Positions 7,460-17,380 of a DNA stretch of 64,000 bases are shown here, in pieces. Origin of the DNA: Asanoa sp. WMMD1127 (GTDB lineage: Bacteria; Actinomycetota; Actinomycetes; Mycobacteriales; Micromonosporaceae). Below the pieces are notes generated by a model. The model saw nothing but the letters and a program-made list of their open reading frames with translations, searched no databases and was not told where the DNA came from. The stretch lies in assembly GCF_029626225.1 (NCBI RefSeq), contig NZ_JARUBP010000001.1:5952001-6016000 (forward strand), read 5' to 3'. Position 1 is the first letter of the stretch; each line of letters starts with the position of its first letter. A program made the position numbers and the translations under genes.

Positions 7460-8905
7460 ATGGGCAGCGCGGGGGAGCTCGGCACCATCCGGACGAACGT
7501 GCCCGCGCGGCTCGACCGGCTGCCGTGGGCGCGGTGGCACTGGCTGATCGTGATCGGACTCGGGACCGTGTGGATCCTCGACGGGCTCGAGGTCACCATG
7601 GTCGGCAACCTGTCGGGCCAGCTGTCCAAGCCGGGCAGTGGCATCGACATCTCGCAGTCCCAGATCACCGGGCTCGGTGCCGCGCTCTACGTCGCCGGCG
7701 CGTGCACCGGCGCGCTGTTCTTCGGCTGGCTGACCGACCGGTTCGGCCGCAAGAAGCTCTTCATGATCACGCTCGTCGTCTACCTGGCCGCGACCGCGCT
7801 CACCGCGATCTCGGTCGAGGCCTGGATGTTCTTCCTGTTCCGGTTCCTGACGGGCTTCGGCATCGGCGGCGAGTACGCGGCGATCAACTCGGCCATCGAC
7901 GAGCTGATCCCGTCGCGGCACCGCGGCCGGATCGACATCATCATCAACGGCACCTACTGGGCCGGGGCGGCGGCCGGCGCCCTGATCACGATCCCGCTGA
8001 TCAACTTCCTGCCGGTCGACGTCGGCTGGCGGATCGCGTTCGGCGTCGGCGTGGTGCTCGGCCTGGTCATCCTGCTCGTGCGGCGCAACGTGCCGGAGAG
8101 CCCGCGCTGGCTGTTCATCCACGGTCGCGAGCGGGAGGCCGAGCGCCTCGTCGGCGGGATCGAGCAGGAGGTCGAGCGGGAGACCGGCAAGCGGCTCGAC
8201 CAGCCGGACCGCTACATGACGATCCGCCAGCGGCACTCGATCGGGTTCGGGACGATCGCGAAGACCATGGTCCGCAGTTATCCGAAACGGACGGTGCTCG
8301 GCTTCTCGCTCTTCGTCGGCCAGGCGTTCCTCTACAACGCCATCACGTTCGGGTTCGCCCAGATCCTCGAGACCTTCTTCGACACGCCGTCAGGGAGCAC
8401 CGGCTACTACTTCGCGGTGATCGCGGTCGGCAACCTGCTCGGCCCGCTGCTGCTCGGGCCGCTGTTCGACACCGTGGGGCGCAAGCCGATGATCGCCGGC
8501 ACGTACCTCGTCTCCTCGGTCTCGTTGCTGGTCACCGCCTGGCTGTTCAACGAGGGCCACCTCAACGCCGTCACCATGACCGCGGCCTGGAGCTTCGTGC
8601 TGTTCTTCGCGTCCGCCGGGGCCAGCTCCGCGTACCTCACCGTCAGCGAGGTCTTCCCCATGGAGACCCGCGCGCTGGCGATCGCGTTCTTCTACGCGAT
8701 CGGCACCGCCGCCGGCGGCATCACCGGCCCGCTGCTCTTCTCCAAGCTGGTCTCGACCGGCGTCGTCACCGACACGGCCTGGGCGTTCACGATCGGCGCC
8801 ATCCTGATGGGCCTGGCCGGCATCGTGGCCGCGTTCCTCGGCGTCAAGGCCGAGCGCCGCGGTCTGGAGGACATCGCGAAACCGCTCACCGCGCAGGAGG
8901 CGTGA
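7460..8905 (+). CDS. MFS transporter, metabolite:H+ symporter/sugar-porter-like
   Basis: A 481-residue protein with about 12 membrane helices. Motif A appears as GWLTDRFGRKKL after helix 2, and FRFLTGFGIGGEYAAINSAIDELIP matches the acidic/Gly motif after helix 4 in organic-acid and sugar symporters. A central charged loop (EREAERLVGGIEQEVERETG) separates the two halves. It lies 1 base ahead of an SDR and upstream of an FAH-type hydrolase, so it probably imports the substrate that these enzymes handle, an inference from order only. ATG 7460 lacks a clear ribosome site, which could mean a very short leader. Confidence 0.85.
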   Translation: MGSAGELGTIRTNVPARLDRLPWARWHWLIVIGLGTVWILDGLEVTMVGNLSGQLSKPGSGIDISQSQITGLGAALYVAGACTGALFFGWLTDRFGRKKLFMITLVVYLAATALTAISVEAWMFFLFRFLTGFGIGGEYAAINSAIDELIPSRHRGRIDIIINGTYWAGAAAGALITIPLINFLPVDVGWRIAFGVGVVLGLVILLVRRNVPESPRWLFIHGREREAERLVGGIEQEVERETGKRLDQPDRYMTIRQRHSIGFGTIAKTMVRSYPKRTVLGFSLFVGQAFLYNAITFGFAQILETFFDTPSGSTGYYFAVIAVGNLLGPLLLGPLFDTVGRKPMIAGTYLVSSVSLLVTAWLFNEGHLNAVTMTAAWSFVLFFASAGASSAYLTVSEVFPMETRALAIAFFYAIGTAAGGITGPLLFSKLVSTGVVTDTAWAFTIGAILMGLAGIVAAFLGVKAERRGLEDIAKPLTAQEA

Positions 8906-8906
8906 C

Positions 8907-9794
8907 ATGGCGTTCGGCGCCGAGACGACCGCGGCCGAGGTGCTGGCCGGCATCGACCTGGTCGGCCGGCGGGCGGTGGTCACCGGCGGCGGCTCCGGCA
9001 TCGGCCTCGCCACCGCGCGCGCCCTCGCGGCCGCCGGCGCGGACGTCACGATCGCCGTGCGCGACCCCGCGCAGGGGCGGGCCTCGGGGCTGCGCTGGGA
9101 GCTGCTCGACCTGGCCGACATCGGCTCGGTGCGGGCGTTCGCCAACCGGTGGACCGGGCCGCTGCACATCCTGGTCAACAACGCCGGCGTCATGCGCACG
9201 CCGTTCGCCCACTCGGCGCAGGGCTGGGAGCTCCAGTTCGCGACCAACCACCTCGGCCACTTCGCGCTGGCCGTCGCGCTGCACCCCGTGCTGGCCAACC
9301 CCGACGGCGCCCGGGTCGTCGCGGTCACCTCCGCGTCGCACCTGCGGGCGCCGGTCGACTTCGACGACATCAACTTCGAGCGGCGGCCGTACGGTCCGAC
9401 CATCGCGTACGACCAGTCCAAGACGGCCAACATCCTGTTCGCGGTCGAGGCCGCGCGGCGCTGGATGCACGACGGCGTCACGGTCAACGCGGTCAACCCC
9501 GGTGGGCTGCGGGGCAAGCTCCAGCGGCACCTGTCCGAGGCGGAACTGTCCGAGATGGACGCCCGGGCCGTGCGGGGGCCGGGCTGGAAGACGCCGGGGC
9601 AGGCGGCCGCGACGTCGGTCCACGTCGCCACGGCGCCGGGGCTGGCCGGGGTGTCGGGCCGTTACTTCGAGGACTGTCACGAGGTCGGCCTGCACCAGCC
9701 GGGCACGGCCACCGGCGTCGCCCCGTTCGCGGTCGACCCGGCCAACGCGGCCCGGCTGTGGGAGATCTCCCTGGAGGCGATCGGCGGGGCATAG
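8907..9794 (+). CDS. Short-chain dehydrogenase/reductase (retinol-dehydrogenase-like)
   Basis: A 295-residue Rossmann-fold oxidoreductase. The NAD(P)-binding Gly motif is VTGGGSGIGLATARAL, with the NNAG structural motif at VNNAGVM. The catalytic residues are Ser in TSASHL, Tyr168 and Lys172 in the YxxxK motif AYDQSK. The arrangement after the Tyr (TANILFAVE) is that of the retinol dehydrogenase/WW-domain oxidoreductase-like group common in actinobacteria. It starts one base after the MFS stop (TGACATG), so the two are co-translated. The true substrate is unknown. Confidence 0.87.
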   Translation: MAFGAETTAAEVLAGIDLVGRRAVVTGGGSGIGLATARALAAAGADVTIAVRDPAQGRASGLRWELLDLADIGSVRAFANRWTGPLHILVNNAGVMRTPFAHSAQGWELQFATNHLGHFALAVALHPVLANPDGARVVAVTSASHLRAPVDFDDINFERRPYGPTIAYDQSKTANILFAVEAARRWMHDGVTVNAVNPGGLRGKLQRHLSEAELSEMDARAVRGPGWKTPGQAAATSVHVATAPGLAGVSGRYFEDCHEVGLHQPGTATGVAPFAVDPANAARLWEISLEAIGGA

Positions 9795-9810
9795 CCGTAC
9801 GCTGCCCGTC

Positions 9811-10671
9811 ATGCACATCGTCCGCTACCGCCGGGAGCACGACGAGACCGCCCGGGTGGGCGTCCGGGTCGACGGGGTCGTCCGCGAGCTGCCCGTGCCG
9901 TCCGTCGCCGCCCTCCTCCGCGAGCCCGTCGCGGCCATCCGGACCCTGCTGGACTCGCCCGGCGACGAGGTCGGCGACGCCCGGCTGCTGGCGCCGGTCG
10001 ACGGGGCCACCGAGGTCTGGGCCGCCGGGGTGACCTACCTGCGCTCCCGCGAGGCGCGGATGGAGGAGAGCAGCGAGGCCGACATCTACGGCCGGGTGTA
10101 CGAGGCCCCGCGCCCCGAGCTGTTCTTCAAGTCCGCCGCCTGGCGGGTCGTGGTCGACGGCGACCCGGTCGCGATCCGCGCCGACTCCGGCCTCGACGTG
10201 CCCGAGCCCGAGCTGGCCCTGGTCGTCAACCGGCTCGGCGAGATCGCCGGCTACCTCGTCTGCAACGACATGAGCTCCCGCGCCATCGAGGGGGAGAACC
10301 CGCTCTACCTCCCACAGGCCAAGGTGTACGCCGGCGCGTGCGCCCTCTCGGCCGGCATCCGCCCCGCCTGGGAGGTGGACGGCGCCGACCTGCCCGTCGC
10401 GGTGCGGGTGACCCGCGAGGGCGTGGCCGTCTGGTCGGGCGCCACGTCGACCGCCCGGATCAAGCGGCCGCTCCAGGAGCTCGTCGACTGGCTGTTCCGG
10501 GCCGACAACTTCCCGGACGGCGCGGTCCTCTCCACCGGCACCGGACTCGCGCCGGCGATGGACTTCACCCTCCAGCCCGACGACGTCGTCACCATCACCA
10601 TCGACGGCGTGGGCGAGCTGACCAACCCGGTCGTCGTGGGCAAGGAGCACTTCGCCTTCCAACACCCCTAA
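9811..10671 (+). CDS. Fumarylacetoacetate hydrolase-family protein, AraD1-like
   Basis: A 286-residue member of the FAH superfamily, metal-dependent enzymes that cleave or dehydrate 2-keto acids. The catalytic-domain markers are VPEPELALVVN (metal-binding Glu pair), GYLVCNDMSSRAIEGENPLYLPQAKVY and the late STGTGLAPAMDF. Residues such as TYLRSREARMEES resemble 2-keto-3-deoxy-L-arabonate dehydratase-like proteins, so a role in sugar-acid catabolism together with the upstream MFS and SDR is plausible. ATG 9811 is 16 bases after the SDR stop. Its TAA stop overlaps the TAG stop of the convergent lipoprotein gene. Confidence 0.82.
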   Translation: MHIVRYRREHDETARVGVRVDGVVRELPVPSVAALLREPVAAIRTLLDSPGDEVGDARLLAPVDGATEVWAAGVTYLRSREARMEESSEADIYGRVYEAPRPELFFKSAAWRVVVDGDPVAIRADSGLDVPEPELALVVNRLGEIAGYLVCNDMSSRAIEGENPLYLPQAKVYAGACALSAGIRPAWEVDGADLPVAVRVTREGVAVWSGATSTARIKRPLQELVDWLFRADNFPDGAVLSTGTGLAPAMDFTLQPDDVVTITIDGVGELTNPVVVGKEHFAFQHP

Positions 10672-11900
10672 TCCGCCGCTAGGGCGAGAACCCGGGGCCA
10701 GCTGTCGATGCGGGCCGCGGCGTTGGCGTCGCGGGTGCCGCCCATCATCCGGCCGCCGACGATCGTGCCGGCGGGGAGGTAAGGGAAGCTGCCGACGTGG
10801 TGGCCCGCTTCCGGGTAGATCAGGACCTGGTGCGCGGCGGTCACCTCGGCGTCGTCGAGGCGTCGCATGATGCGCTGCGCCTGCTCGGCGGAAGACCAGA
10901 CCCGGTCATCGCCGCCGGCGATGGCGAGGACCGGGCCGCGCACGCGGGTGACCGGTATCGCGCTCTGCGGCACCGGTTCGCCGTCGATGGTCCACGCGTT
11001 GCCCCGCTTCGGATAGCCCGCCCAGACGGTGTCGCTGGGCGCGTACAGGATGGTGCCGTGGACGAGGTCGGGGTAGTGCTGTGCGAGCAGCAGCGCCGCC
11101 TCCGATCCGCGGGAGTAGCCGCTGACCACCACGTCGTCGGGGTCGGCCCCGGGCTGCCTCGTCAGCAGTCGCGCCGCCGTGGCGAAGTACTCCAGCGGTA
11201 TGTCGTCGAGGTATTTGGGGAGACCGGGTGCGCCGAAGTAGCCCAGCGCCAGCGTCGGGTGGCCGCGCGACGCGAGCAGGGCAGCTTCGTACCTCCTCCC
11301 GATGCCACCTTCCGAGCCCCCGAAGAGCAGAACTCCGGTGCGGCGCTGCCCACCGGGAGCGGGCAGGAAAATGACACCGGCGAGTCCGTCGGCGCCAACC
11401 GTCAGAGTGCGGTGGGTCACGCCCGGCGCGACCCACCGCCGGGTCACCGTGCGGGCCGCGATCTCCCGACCGGCGGCTGACACGGTCAGCCGGACCTCGT
11501 ACGCCCCCGCCTCCTCGGGATAGCCCAAGCGGAAGAGGGCCCACTCCGGATCACCGGTGGCTGGACGCATCGACCAGAACAGTCCCATCCCGTCGACTCC
11601 GCTGTAGGTGCCCGACGCGGGTGCGGAGCGGGCGAGGTCGACGACGCCGTGTCCATCCGCCTCGAATGTCGCGTCGGCGCTCCACCGCTGGCCGTCGCGA
11701 TCGTCCACCTGCGACGCGACGGTTACGGTCTCACCGGCTCTCAGGCCCGACACCCGCACATGAATGGGCTGATCGGCCAAGGCGACAGCCGCGTCGAACT
11801 CGATCGTGGCATTTGTGGAAACGACTGCCGAACAACCAACGACGCCACCACCGGTCACGAGGACCGCGGCGACGCCGGCAAGCCATCGACGGACGCCCAT
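10668..11900 (-). CDS. Lipoprotein with acyl-CoA thioesterase/BAAT-type alpha/beta hydrolase domain
   Basis: A 410-residue probable lipoprotein. The N-terminus MGVRRWLAGVAAVLVTGGGVVGC has a lipobox (VVGC), so it should be anchored outside the membrane. An Ig-like acyl-CoA thioester hydrolase N-domain follows (about 35-150: VRVSGLRAGETVTVAS, GMGLFWSM), then the BAAT C-terminal hydrolase fold. The nucleophile elbow is GYSRGS (Ser), with the acid in GGDDRVW and His in AGHHVG, giving a Ser-Asp-His triad where many animal relatives use Cys. The start is ATG 11900, just before the signal; its ribosome site is weak. Export of a BAAT-like enzyme points to an ester or thioester outside the cell rather than acyl-CoA, which is inference. 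Confidence 0.8.
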   Translation of the reverse strand: MGVRRWLAGVAAVLVTGGGVVGCSAVVSTNATIEFDAAVALADQPIHVRVSGLRAGETVTVASQVDDRDGQRWSADATFEADGHGVVDLARSAPASGTYSGVDGMGLFWSMRPATGDPEWALFRLGYPEEAGAYEVRLTVSAAGREIAARTVTRRWVAPGVTHRTLTVGADGLAGVIFLPAPGGQRRTGVLLFGGSEGGIGRRYEAALLASRGHPTLALGYFGAPGLPKYLDDIPLEYFATAARLLTRQPGADPDDVVVSGYSRGSEAALLLAQHYPDLVHGTILYAPSDTVWAGYPKRGNAWTIDGEPVPQSAIPVTRVRGPVLAIAGGDDRVWSSAEQAQRIMRRLDDAEVTAAHQVLIYPEAGHHVGSFPYLPAGTIVGGRMMGGTRDANAAARIDSWPRVLALAAD

Positions 11901-11929
11901 GCTGGCCAAGATAGCGACCGCGACACACC

Positions 11930-12727
11930 CTAGTCGCTCAGGTCGGCCACCACGGCCGCGTGGTCGGTGGGCCAGACGCCGGCGACCGGGGCGGTGCCGG
12001 CGCGGTGGACGGCCTGGACCCGGCCGGCGCGGTGGGCGCTCTGCAGCACGTGGACGTAGTCGATCCGGCCGCTCGGCGCGACCCAGGCCGCCGCGTGCGG
12101 GTTGGCGCGGTCCCAGGTGAAGCCCGGATCGCCCGGGTCGGCGAACCACCACGCGTCGAGGAGCACCTGCTCCGGGACGTAGCCCGTGGTCAGCACCCCG
12201 GTGAAGCGGCGCAGCTCGTCGGAGTCCGGCATCGCGTTGAGGTCGCCGACGACCACCGGTGGGTGACCGTCGTGCGGCAGGCCGGCGACGTGCCGGGCCA
12301 GCCAGTCGAGCTGCGCCGAGCGGCCCGCCGAGCCGGACAGCACGCTCAGGTGGGTCGTCACGAACGGGATCGTCCCGTGTGGAGCGTCGACGAGCACGCT
12401 GAGCGCGGCCCGGCTCGGGTCGCCGGGCAGGTCGTACGCCTTCTCGGTGCGGATCGGCCAGCGGCTGAGCACCGCGACGCCGTTGCGCAGGCCGGGCCCC
12501 CCGCCGACCCGCACCCGCCAGGTCTCCTGGTCGCTGCCGCAGCCGAACGCCCAGTGCAGGCCCAGCTCGTCGGCCAGCCAGCCGGCCAGGTTCTCGTCGC
12601 CGTCGGCCCAGACCTCCTGCAGGCCGACGAGGTCGGGCCGCTGGTCGCGGAGCACGGCGAGGATCGCCGCCCGCCGCCGCTCCGGCTCGCCGAACCGCCA
12701 CCACAGGTTCCACGTCATCACCCGCAC
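11930..12727 (-). CDS. Endonuclease/exonuclease/phosphatase (EEP) family protein
   Basis: A 265-residue metal-dependent phosphoesterase of the DNase I-like fold. Motifs in order: RVMTWNLWW (Asn of the N-terminal strand), DLVGLQEVW (catalytic Glu), [21 protein letters not shown] (Asp/Asn pair), RIDYVHV and the final [10 protein letters not shown] (Asp-His). Family members cut nucleic acids, phosphoinositides or sphingomyelin; none can be singled out. There is no signal peptide, so it is probably cytoplasmic. I chose GTG 12727, which gives an (M)RVMTWNLWW start; a GTG further upstream and ATG 12718 are also possible. Confidence 0.83.
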   Translation of the reverse strand: MRVMTWNLWWRFGEPERRRAAILAVLRDQRPDLVGLQEVWADGDENLAGWLADELGLHWAFGCGSDQETWRVRVGGGPGLRNGVAVLSRWPIRTEKAYDLPGDPSRAALSVLVDAPHGTIPFVTTHLSVLSGSAGRSAQLDWLARHVAGLPHDGHPPVVVGDLNAMPDSDELRRFTGVLTTGYVPEQVLLDAWWFADPGDPGFTWDRANPHAAAWVAPSGRIDYVHVLQSAHRAGRVQAVHRAGTAPVAGVWPTDHAAVVADLSD

Positions 12728-12825
12728 GCCGATCACCGTCGCACATCCCCGCCCGGGGCCGCCGACCCCACTCCGCCGCGGCGGAGATCCGAGCCGGGTC
12801 CGATCACCGGCGTTACGATGCGGGC

Positions 12826-14469
<1,644 letters not shown>

Positions 14470-14472
14470 GCC

Positions 14473-14901
14473 CTAGCGCAGCCGGGACAGCGTCGCGTCG
14501 TCCTCGGCGCCGCCGTAGAAGCGGTCGAGGACCGCGCGGAACACCGGCTCGTCCGGCGCCGCGTGTGCGAACAGGGTCATCGACGAGCGGAGCTTGAGCG
14601 CGTCGACCGGGCCGAAGATCCGCTCCGCGTCGCTGGCCGCGCCGTCGACCAGGGCGGTCGCGGACTCGCGCAGCCGCGGCCCGAGCACCGGGTGCGCCAG
14701 GTAGGCGCGGGCCTCGTCGAGCCCGGAGATCGCGTACGCCTGGGCCATGGAACTGCGCCCCAGGCCGGCGATCTGCGGGAAGACGAACCACATCCAGTGG
14801 CTGCGCTTCGCACCGGCGCGCAGCTCGGCCAGCGCCCGCTCGTGGACACCGTCCTGGGCGTCGACGAAGCGGCTCAACCGGTAGGGATCGTCGTCGGTCA
14901 C
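14473..14901 (-). CDS. DUF1810-family protein
   Basis: A protein of about 142 residues with the full DUF1810 pattern: DPYRLSRFVDAQDGVHERAL, RSHWMWFVFPQIAGLGRS, AYAISGLDEARAYLAHPVLGPRL, GPVDALKLRSSMTLFA and the closing FYGGAEDDATL. The family is widespread and small; its biochemical role is not established. GTG 14901 gives the typical N-terminus; GTG 14937 would add 12 Gly-rich residues. It shares a short upstream region with the divergent GNAT gene. Confidence 0.85.
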   Translation of the reverse strand: MTDDDPYRLSRFVDAQDGVHERALAELRAGAKRSHWMWFVFPQIAGLGRSSMAQAYAISGLDEARAYLAHPVLGPRLRESATALVDGAASDAERIFGPVDALKLRSSMTLFAHAAPDEPVFRAVLDRFYGGAEDDATLSRLR

Positions 14902-14971
14902 CGCCCCAGCCTGGCCACCCCCGCCCGCGTCGGTCAAGGCGCCGCTCCGTGCCGGCTACCCTTGACGCATC

Positions 14972-15448
14972 ATGACGTTCACTCTCGTTCCGTTCACCGC
15001 GGACCGGGCGGCGCTGGTCGCCGGCTGGGTCCGGTCCGCCGACGAGGCCGACATGTGGTGTTCCCGCGCCGAGCATCCGTTCCCCGCCGACGTCGTCGCC
15101 GGGTGGTCCACGCAGGACGACGTGGCCGCCTACCTGCTGCTCGACGGTGGCCGGGCGGTCGCGTACGGCGAGGTGTGGTCCGACGACGAGGAGGACGAGG
15201 CCGAGCTCGCCCGCCTGCTGGTCGACCCGGGGGAGCGGGGCCGGGGCGTCGGCAAGGCGCTGACCCGCGCGCTGGCCGACCGGGCCGGGTTCGACGACGT
15301 GTTCCTGCGGGTCCGGCCCGACAACGCCGCCGCGCTGGCGACCTATCGCGGCGCGGGGTTCGCCGACGTCGCGCCCGAGCTGCAGGAGGCGTGGAACGCG
15401 CCGCAGCCCCGCCCGTACGCCTGGCTGCGCTGGACCGGCAGGCCTTAA
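14972..15448 (+). CDS. GNAT-family N-acetyltransferase
   Basis: A 158-residue acetyl-CoA-dependent acyltransferase. The acetyl-CoA-binding motif A is LLVDPGERGRGVGKALTRAL (the Q/RxxGxG/A pattern as RGRGVG), followed by motif B, RVRPDNAAALATYRGAGF. The acceptor (amine of a small molecule, peptide or protein) cannot be predicted. It is divergent from the DUF1810 gene. Its stop codon overlaps that of the convergent TetR gene within the palindrome CTTAAG. Confidence 0.85.
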   Translation: MTFTLVPFTADRAALVAGWVRSADEADMWCSRAEHPFPADVVAGWSTQDDVAAYLLLDGGRAVAYGEVWSDDEEDEAELARLLVDPGERGRGVGKALTRALADRAGFDDVFLRVRPDNAAALATYRGAGFADVAPELQEAWNAPQPRPYAWLRWTGRP

Positions 15449-16026
15449 GCGGGGCCCAGTTCGGTGTCGAGCAGGGTCGCCGCCAGCGCGCGGCCCGAGC
15501 GGACCGCGGCCGCCGGGTCGCGGTCCATCCGCGTCGAGATCGCGACCCCGTCGTAGATCATGCGTAGCTGGTAGCCCAGCGCGTCCGGGTCGGCGGCGCC
15601 CGCCTGCGCGGCCAGGTCGGTGAACAGCCCGCGCACCCAGGCCCGGTAGTCGTCGGCCGCCGCGACCGCCGCCGTGCCGGTCGCGGCCGTCTCGGCGGTC
15701 GCGGAGACGAACGGGCAGCCACGGAAGTCCGGCTCGGCGAAGCGCGCGCCCTGGACGTCGAAGACGCCGAGGATCTTCTCGCGGGCGCTGGGGTAGGCGG
15801 CCAGTCCCTCGGTCACGCGCTTCTCGATCGCCCGGTGCCGACCCTGCAGATAGGCCCGGATCAGCTCGTCCTTGCTGCCGTAGGTGTTGTAGAGCGTGGC
15901 CTTGGCGACGCCGGCGTGCTCGATGACGCGGTCGATGCCGACCACGTGCACACCCTCGCGATAGAACAGCTCGTCCGCCGCCGCGAGGAGCCGCTCGCGG
16001 GCCGTCGGCCGGGTAGCCGTCGCCAT
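15445..16026 (-). CDS. TetR-family transcriptional repressor of the adjacent MFS gene
   Basis: A 193-residue regulator. The N-terminal helix-turn-helix is RLLAAADELFYREGVHVVGIDRVIEHAGVAKATLYNTYGSKDELI, a typical TetR domain; the remaining helices form the ligand-binding and dimer domain. It lies 32 bases downstream of the MFS gene on the same strand, so the pair is probably one transcript, and the protein should bind the paired palindromes upstream of the MFS gene. ATG 16026 is chosen; GTG 16035 lies closer to the GGAAAGG ribosome site and may be the real start. The ligand is unknown, probably the drug or metabolite exported. Confidence 0.88.
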   Translation of the reverse strand: MATATRPTARERLLAAADELFYREGVHVVGIDRVIEHAGVAKATLYNTYGSKDELIRAYLQGRHRAIEKRVTEGLAAYPSAREKILGVFDVQGARFAEPDFRGCPFVSATAETAATGTAAVAAADDYRAWVRGLFTDLAAQAGAADPDALGYQLRMIYDGVAISTRMDRDPAAAVRSGRALAATLLDTELGPA

Positions 16027-16058
16027 GTCGGTCACCGCCTTTCCGCGCCCATCGTAGG

Positions 16059-17297
16059 TCAGCCCGCCGTCCGGATCCGGGGCGTGCCGCGGCGCAGCAG
16101 GCCGACCCCGGCGAGGGCGGCCAGCACGATCACGGCGACGCCGTACTCCCGGGCGGTGTCGAGGAGGCCGCCGGCGTGCACCACCAGGTAGCCGGCGACC
16201 ACGGCGGGCAGGCCCAGGCCGAGGTACGAGACGACGTAGAGCAGCGACAGCACGCCGGCCCGCTCGTGGGCGGCGACCAGCGGCACCACGATCCGGATGG
16301 CGCCCTGGAAGCCACTGCCGAAGCCGATGCCCGCGACGCCCGTGGCGATCAGGAAGCCGACCGTCGAGCCGGCGGAGATGGCCACCAGCGTGCCGGCCAC
16401 CCCGACGATGAGGCCGACGATGCCGACGCTGAGCGCGGTGCGGGCGGGTCGCTTGTCGATCGCCAGTACGGCCAGGGCGGCGACGGCGGCCAGCACGAAC
16501 AGGCCGAGCCCGCCGTAGACCGCCGAGGTCGACGACGCGAGGTTGCGGACCAGGGCCGGGCCGAGCGAGGCGTAGAAGCCGGCCAGCGCCCAGACGGAGA
16601 AGAGCACGGGAGCGGCGATGGCCACGGGGCCGCGTACCTGGCGGGGCAGGCGGATCTCCGGGATCAGCGAGTGCCGGGCGCCGGGCGCGCGGGACACCGT
16701 CTCGGGCATCAGGGCCACGCCGACCGCCTGCGCCGCCAGCACGCCGAGCAGCACCAGGTAGATCAGGTGGGTGGGAGCGGGGAGGAACTGCACCACGAGG
16801 GCGGAGAGCAGGGCACCGCCGCCGGTGCCGATGCCGGGCGCGACCGCGTTGGCGGTGGTGCCGCGGACCCGGTCGATGTCGAGCATGCCGGCGCCGAGCG
16901 CCGCGAGGGCAGCGCCGGTGGCCAGGCCCTGGACGACGCGGGCGGCGAGCAGGGCGGGCACGCCGCCGGCGAACGCGAACACGACCAGCGCGGCGGCCTG
17001 GACCAGCAGGGCGACGAGGAGCACCGGGCGCCGGCCGACGTGGTCGGAGAGGCGGCCGAAGACGAGCAGCGACAGCAGCACGGCGACCGCGTACACCCCG
17101 AAGACGACCGTGGTGGTCATCGGCGAGAAGCCCCATTCCGCCTGGTAGGTGGCGTAGAGCGGGGTCGGCGCGCTCGACGCGGCCAGCAGCGAGACGACGA
17201 TCGAGGCGAGCAGGACGAGGGAGCCGGTGCCGCCGAGGCGCCTGGTGCGTGGCGTGCGGGTCCCCGGCCGCTCGGCGAGGGTGACGGAGTGGCTCAC
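16059..17297 (-). CDS. MFS efflux transporter (12 TM) under TetR control
   Basis: A 412-residue transporter with about 12 hydrophobic helices. Motif A is FGRLSDHVGRRPVLL after helix 2, and GLATGAALAALGAG with PGIGTGGGALLSAL resembles the antiporter motif C region. The start PTPLYATYQAEWGFSP is typical of actinobacterial MFS exporters paired with TetR repressors. GTG 17297 has an excellent ribosome site (CTAAGGAGTCCC). The promoter region holds two 16-base operator half-palindromes (17311 and 17342). It is followed in the same direction by the TetR gene. Substrate unknown. Confidence 0.88.
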   Translation of the reverse strand: MSHSVTLAERPGTRTPRTRRLGGTGSLVLLASIVVSLLAASSAPTPLYATYQAEWGFSPMTTTVVFGVYAVAVLLSLLVFGRLSDHVGRRPVLLVALLVQAAALVVFAFAGGVPALLAARVVQGLATGAALAALGAGMLDIDRVRGTTANAVAPGIGTGGGALLSALVVQFLPAPTHLIYLVLLGVLAAQAVGVALMPETVSRAPGARHSLIPEIRLPRQVRGPVAIAAPVLFSVWALAGFYASLGPALVRNLASSTSAVYGGLGLFVLAAVAALAVLAIDKRPARTALSVGIVGLIVGVAGTLVAISAGSTVGFLIATGVAGIGFGSGFQGAIRIVVPLVAAHERAGVLSLLYVVSYLGLGLPAVVAGYLVVHAGGLLDTAREYGVAVIVLAALAGVGLLRRGTPRIRTAG

Positions 17298-17310
17298 GGG
17301 ACTCCTTAGG

Positions 17311-17326
17311 TAGACCAGTCTGTCTA
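17311..17326. promoter_or_regulatory. TetR operator, proximal
   Basis: TAGACCAGTCTGTCTA is an imperfect 16-base palindrome ending 14 bases upstream of the MFS start and directly before its ribosome site. Its right half (CTGTCTA) is identical to that of the perfect copy at 17342-17357. Confidence 0.7.
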
Positions 17327-17341
17327 ACGCGCAGCCAACGT

Positions 17342-17357
17342 TAGACAGACCTGTCTA
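17342..17357. promoter_or_regulatory. TetR operator, distal
   Basis: TAGACAG-AC-CTGTCTA is a perfect inverted repeat (7-base arms, 2-base centre). It lies 31 bases, about three helical turns, from the second copy at 17311-17326. This spacing would place two TetR dimers on the same face of the DNA across the MFS promoter. Confidence 0.75.
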
Positions 17358-17380
17358 GAAGAGTCAACGTGATCCAGGTC

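Noticed and set aside
16176-17309. Plus-strand frame opposite the MFS gene, rich in Gly/Asp/Arg
   Set aside because: Antisense shadow of the 12-helix transporter. Its charge-rich composition is the complement of hydrophobic codons.
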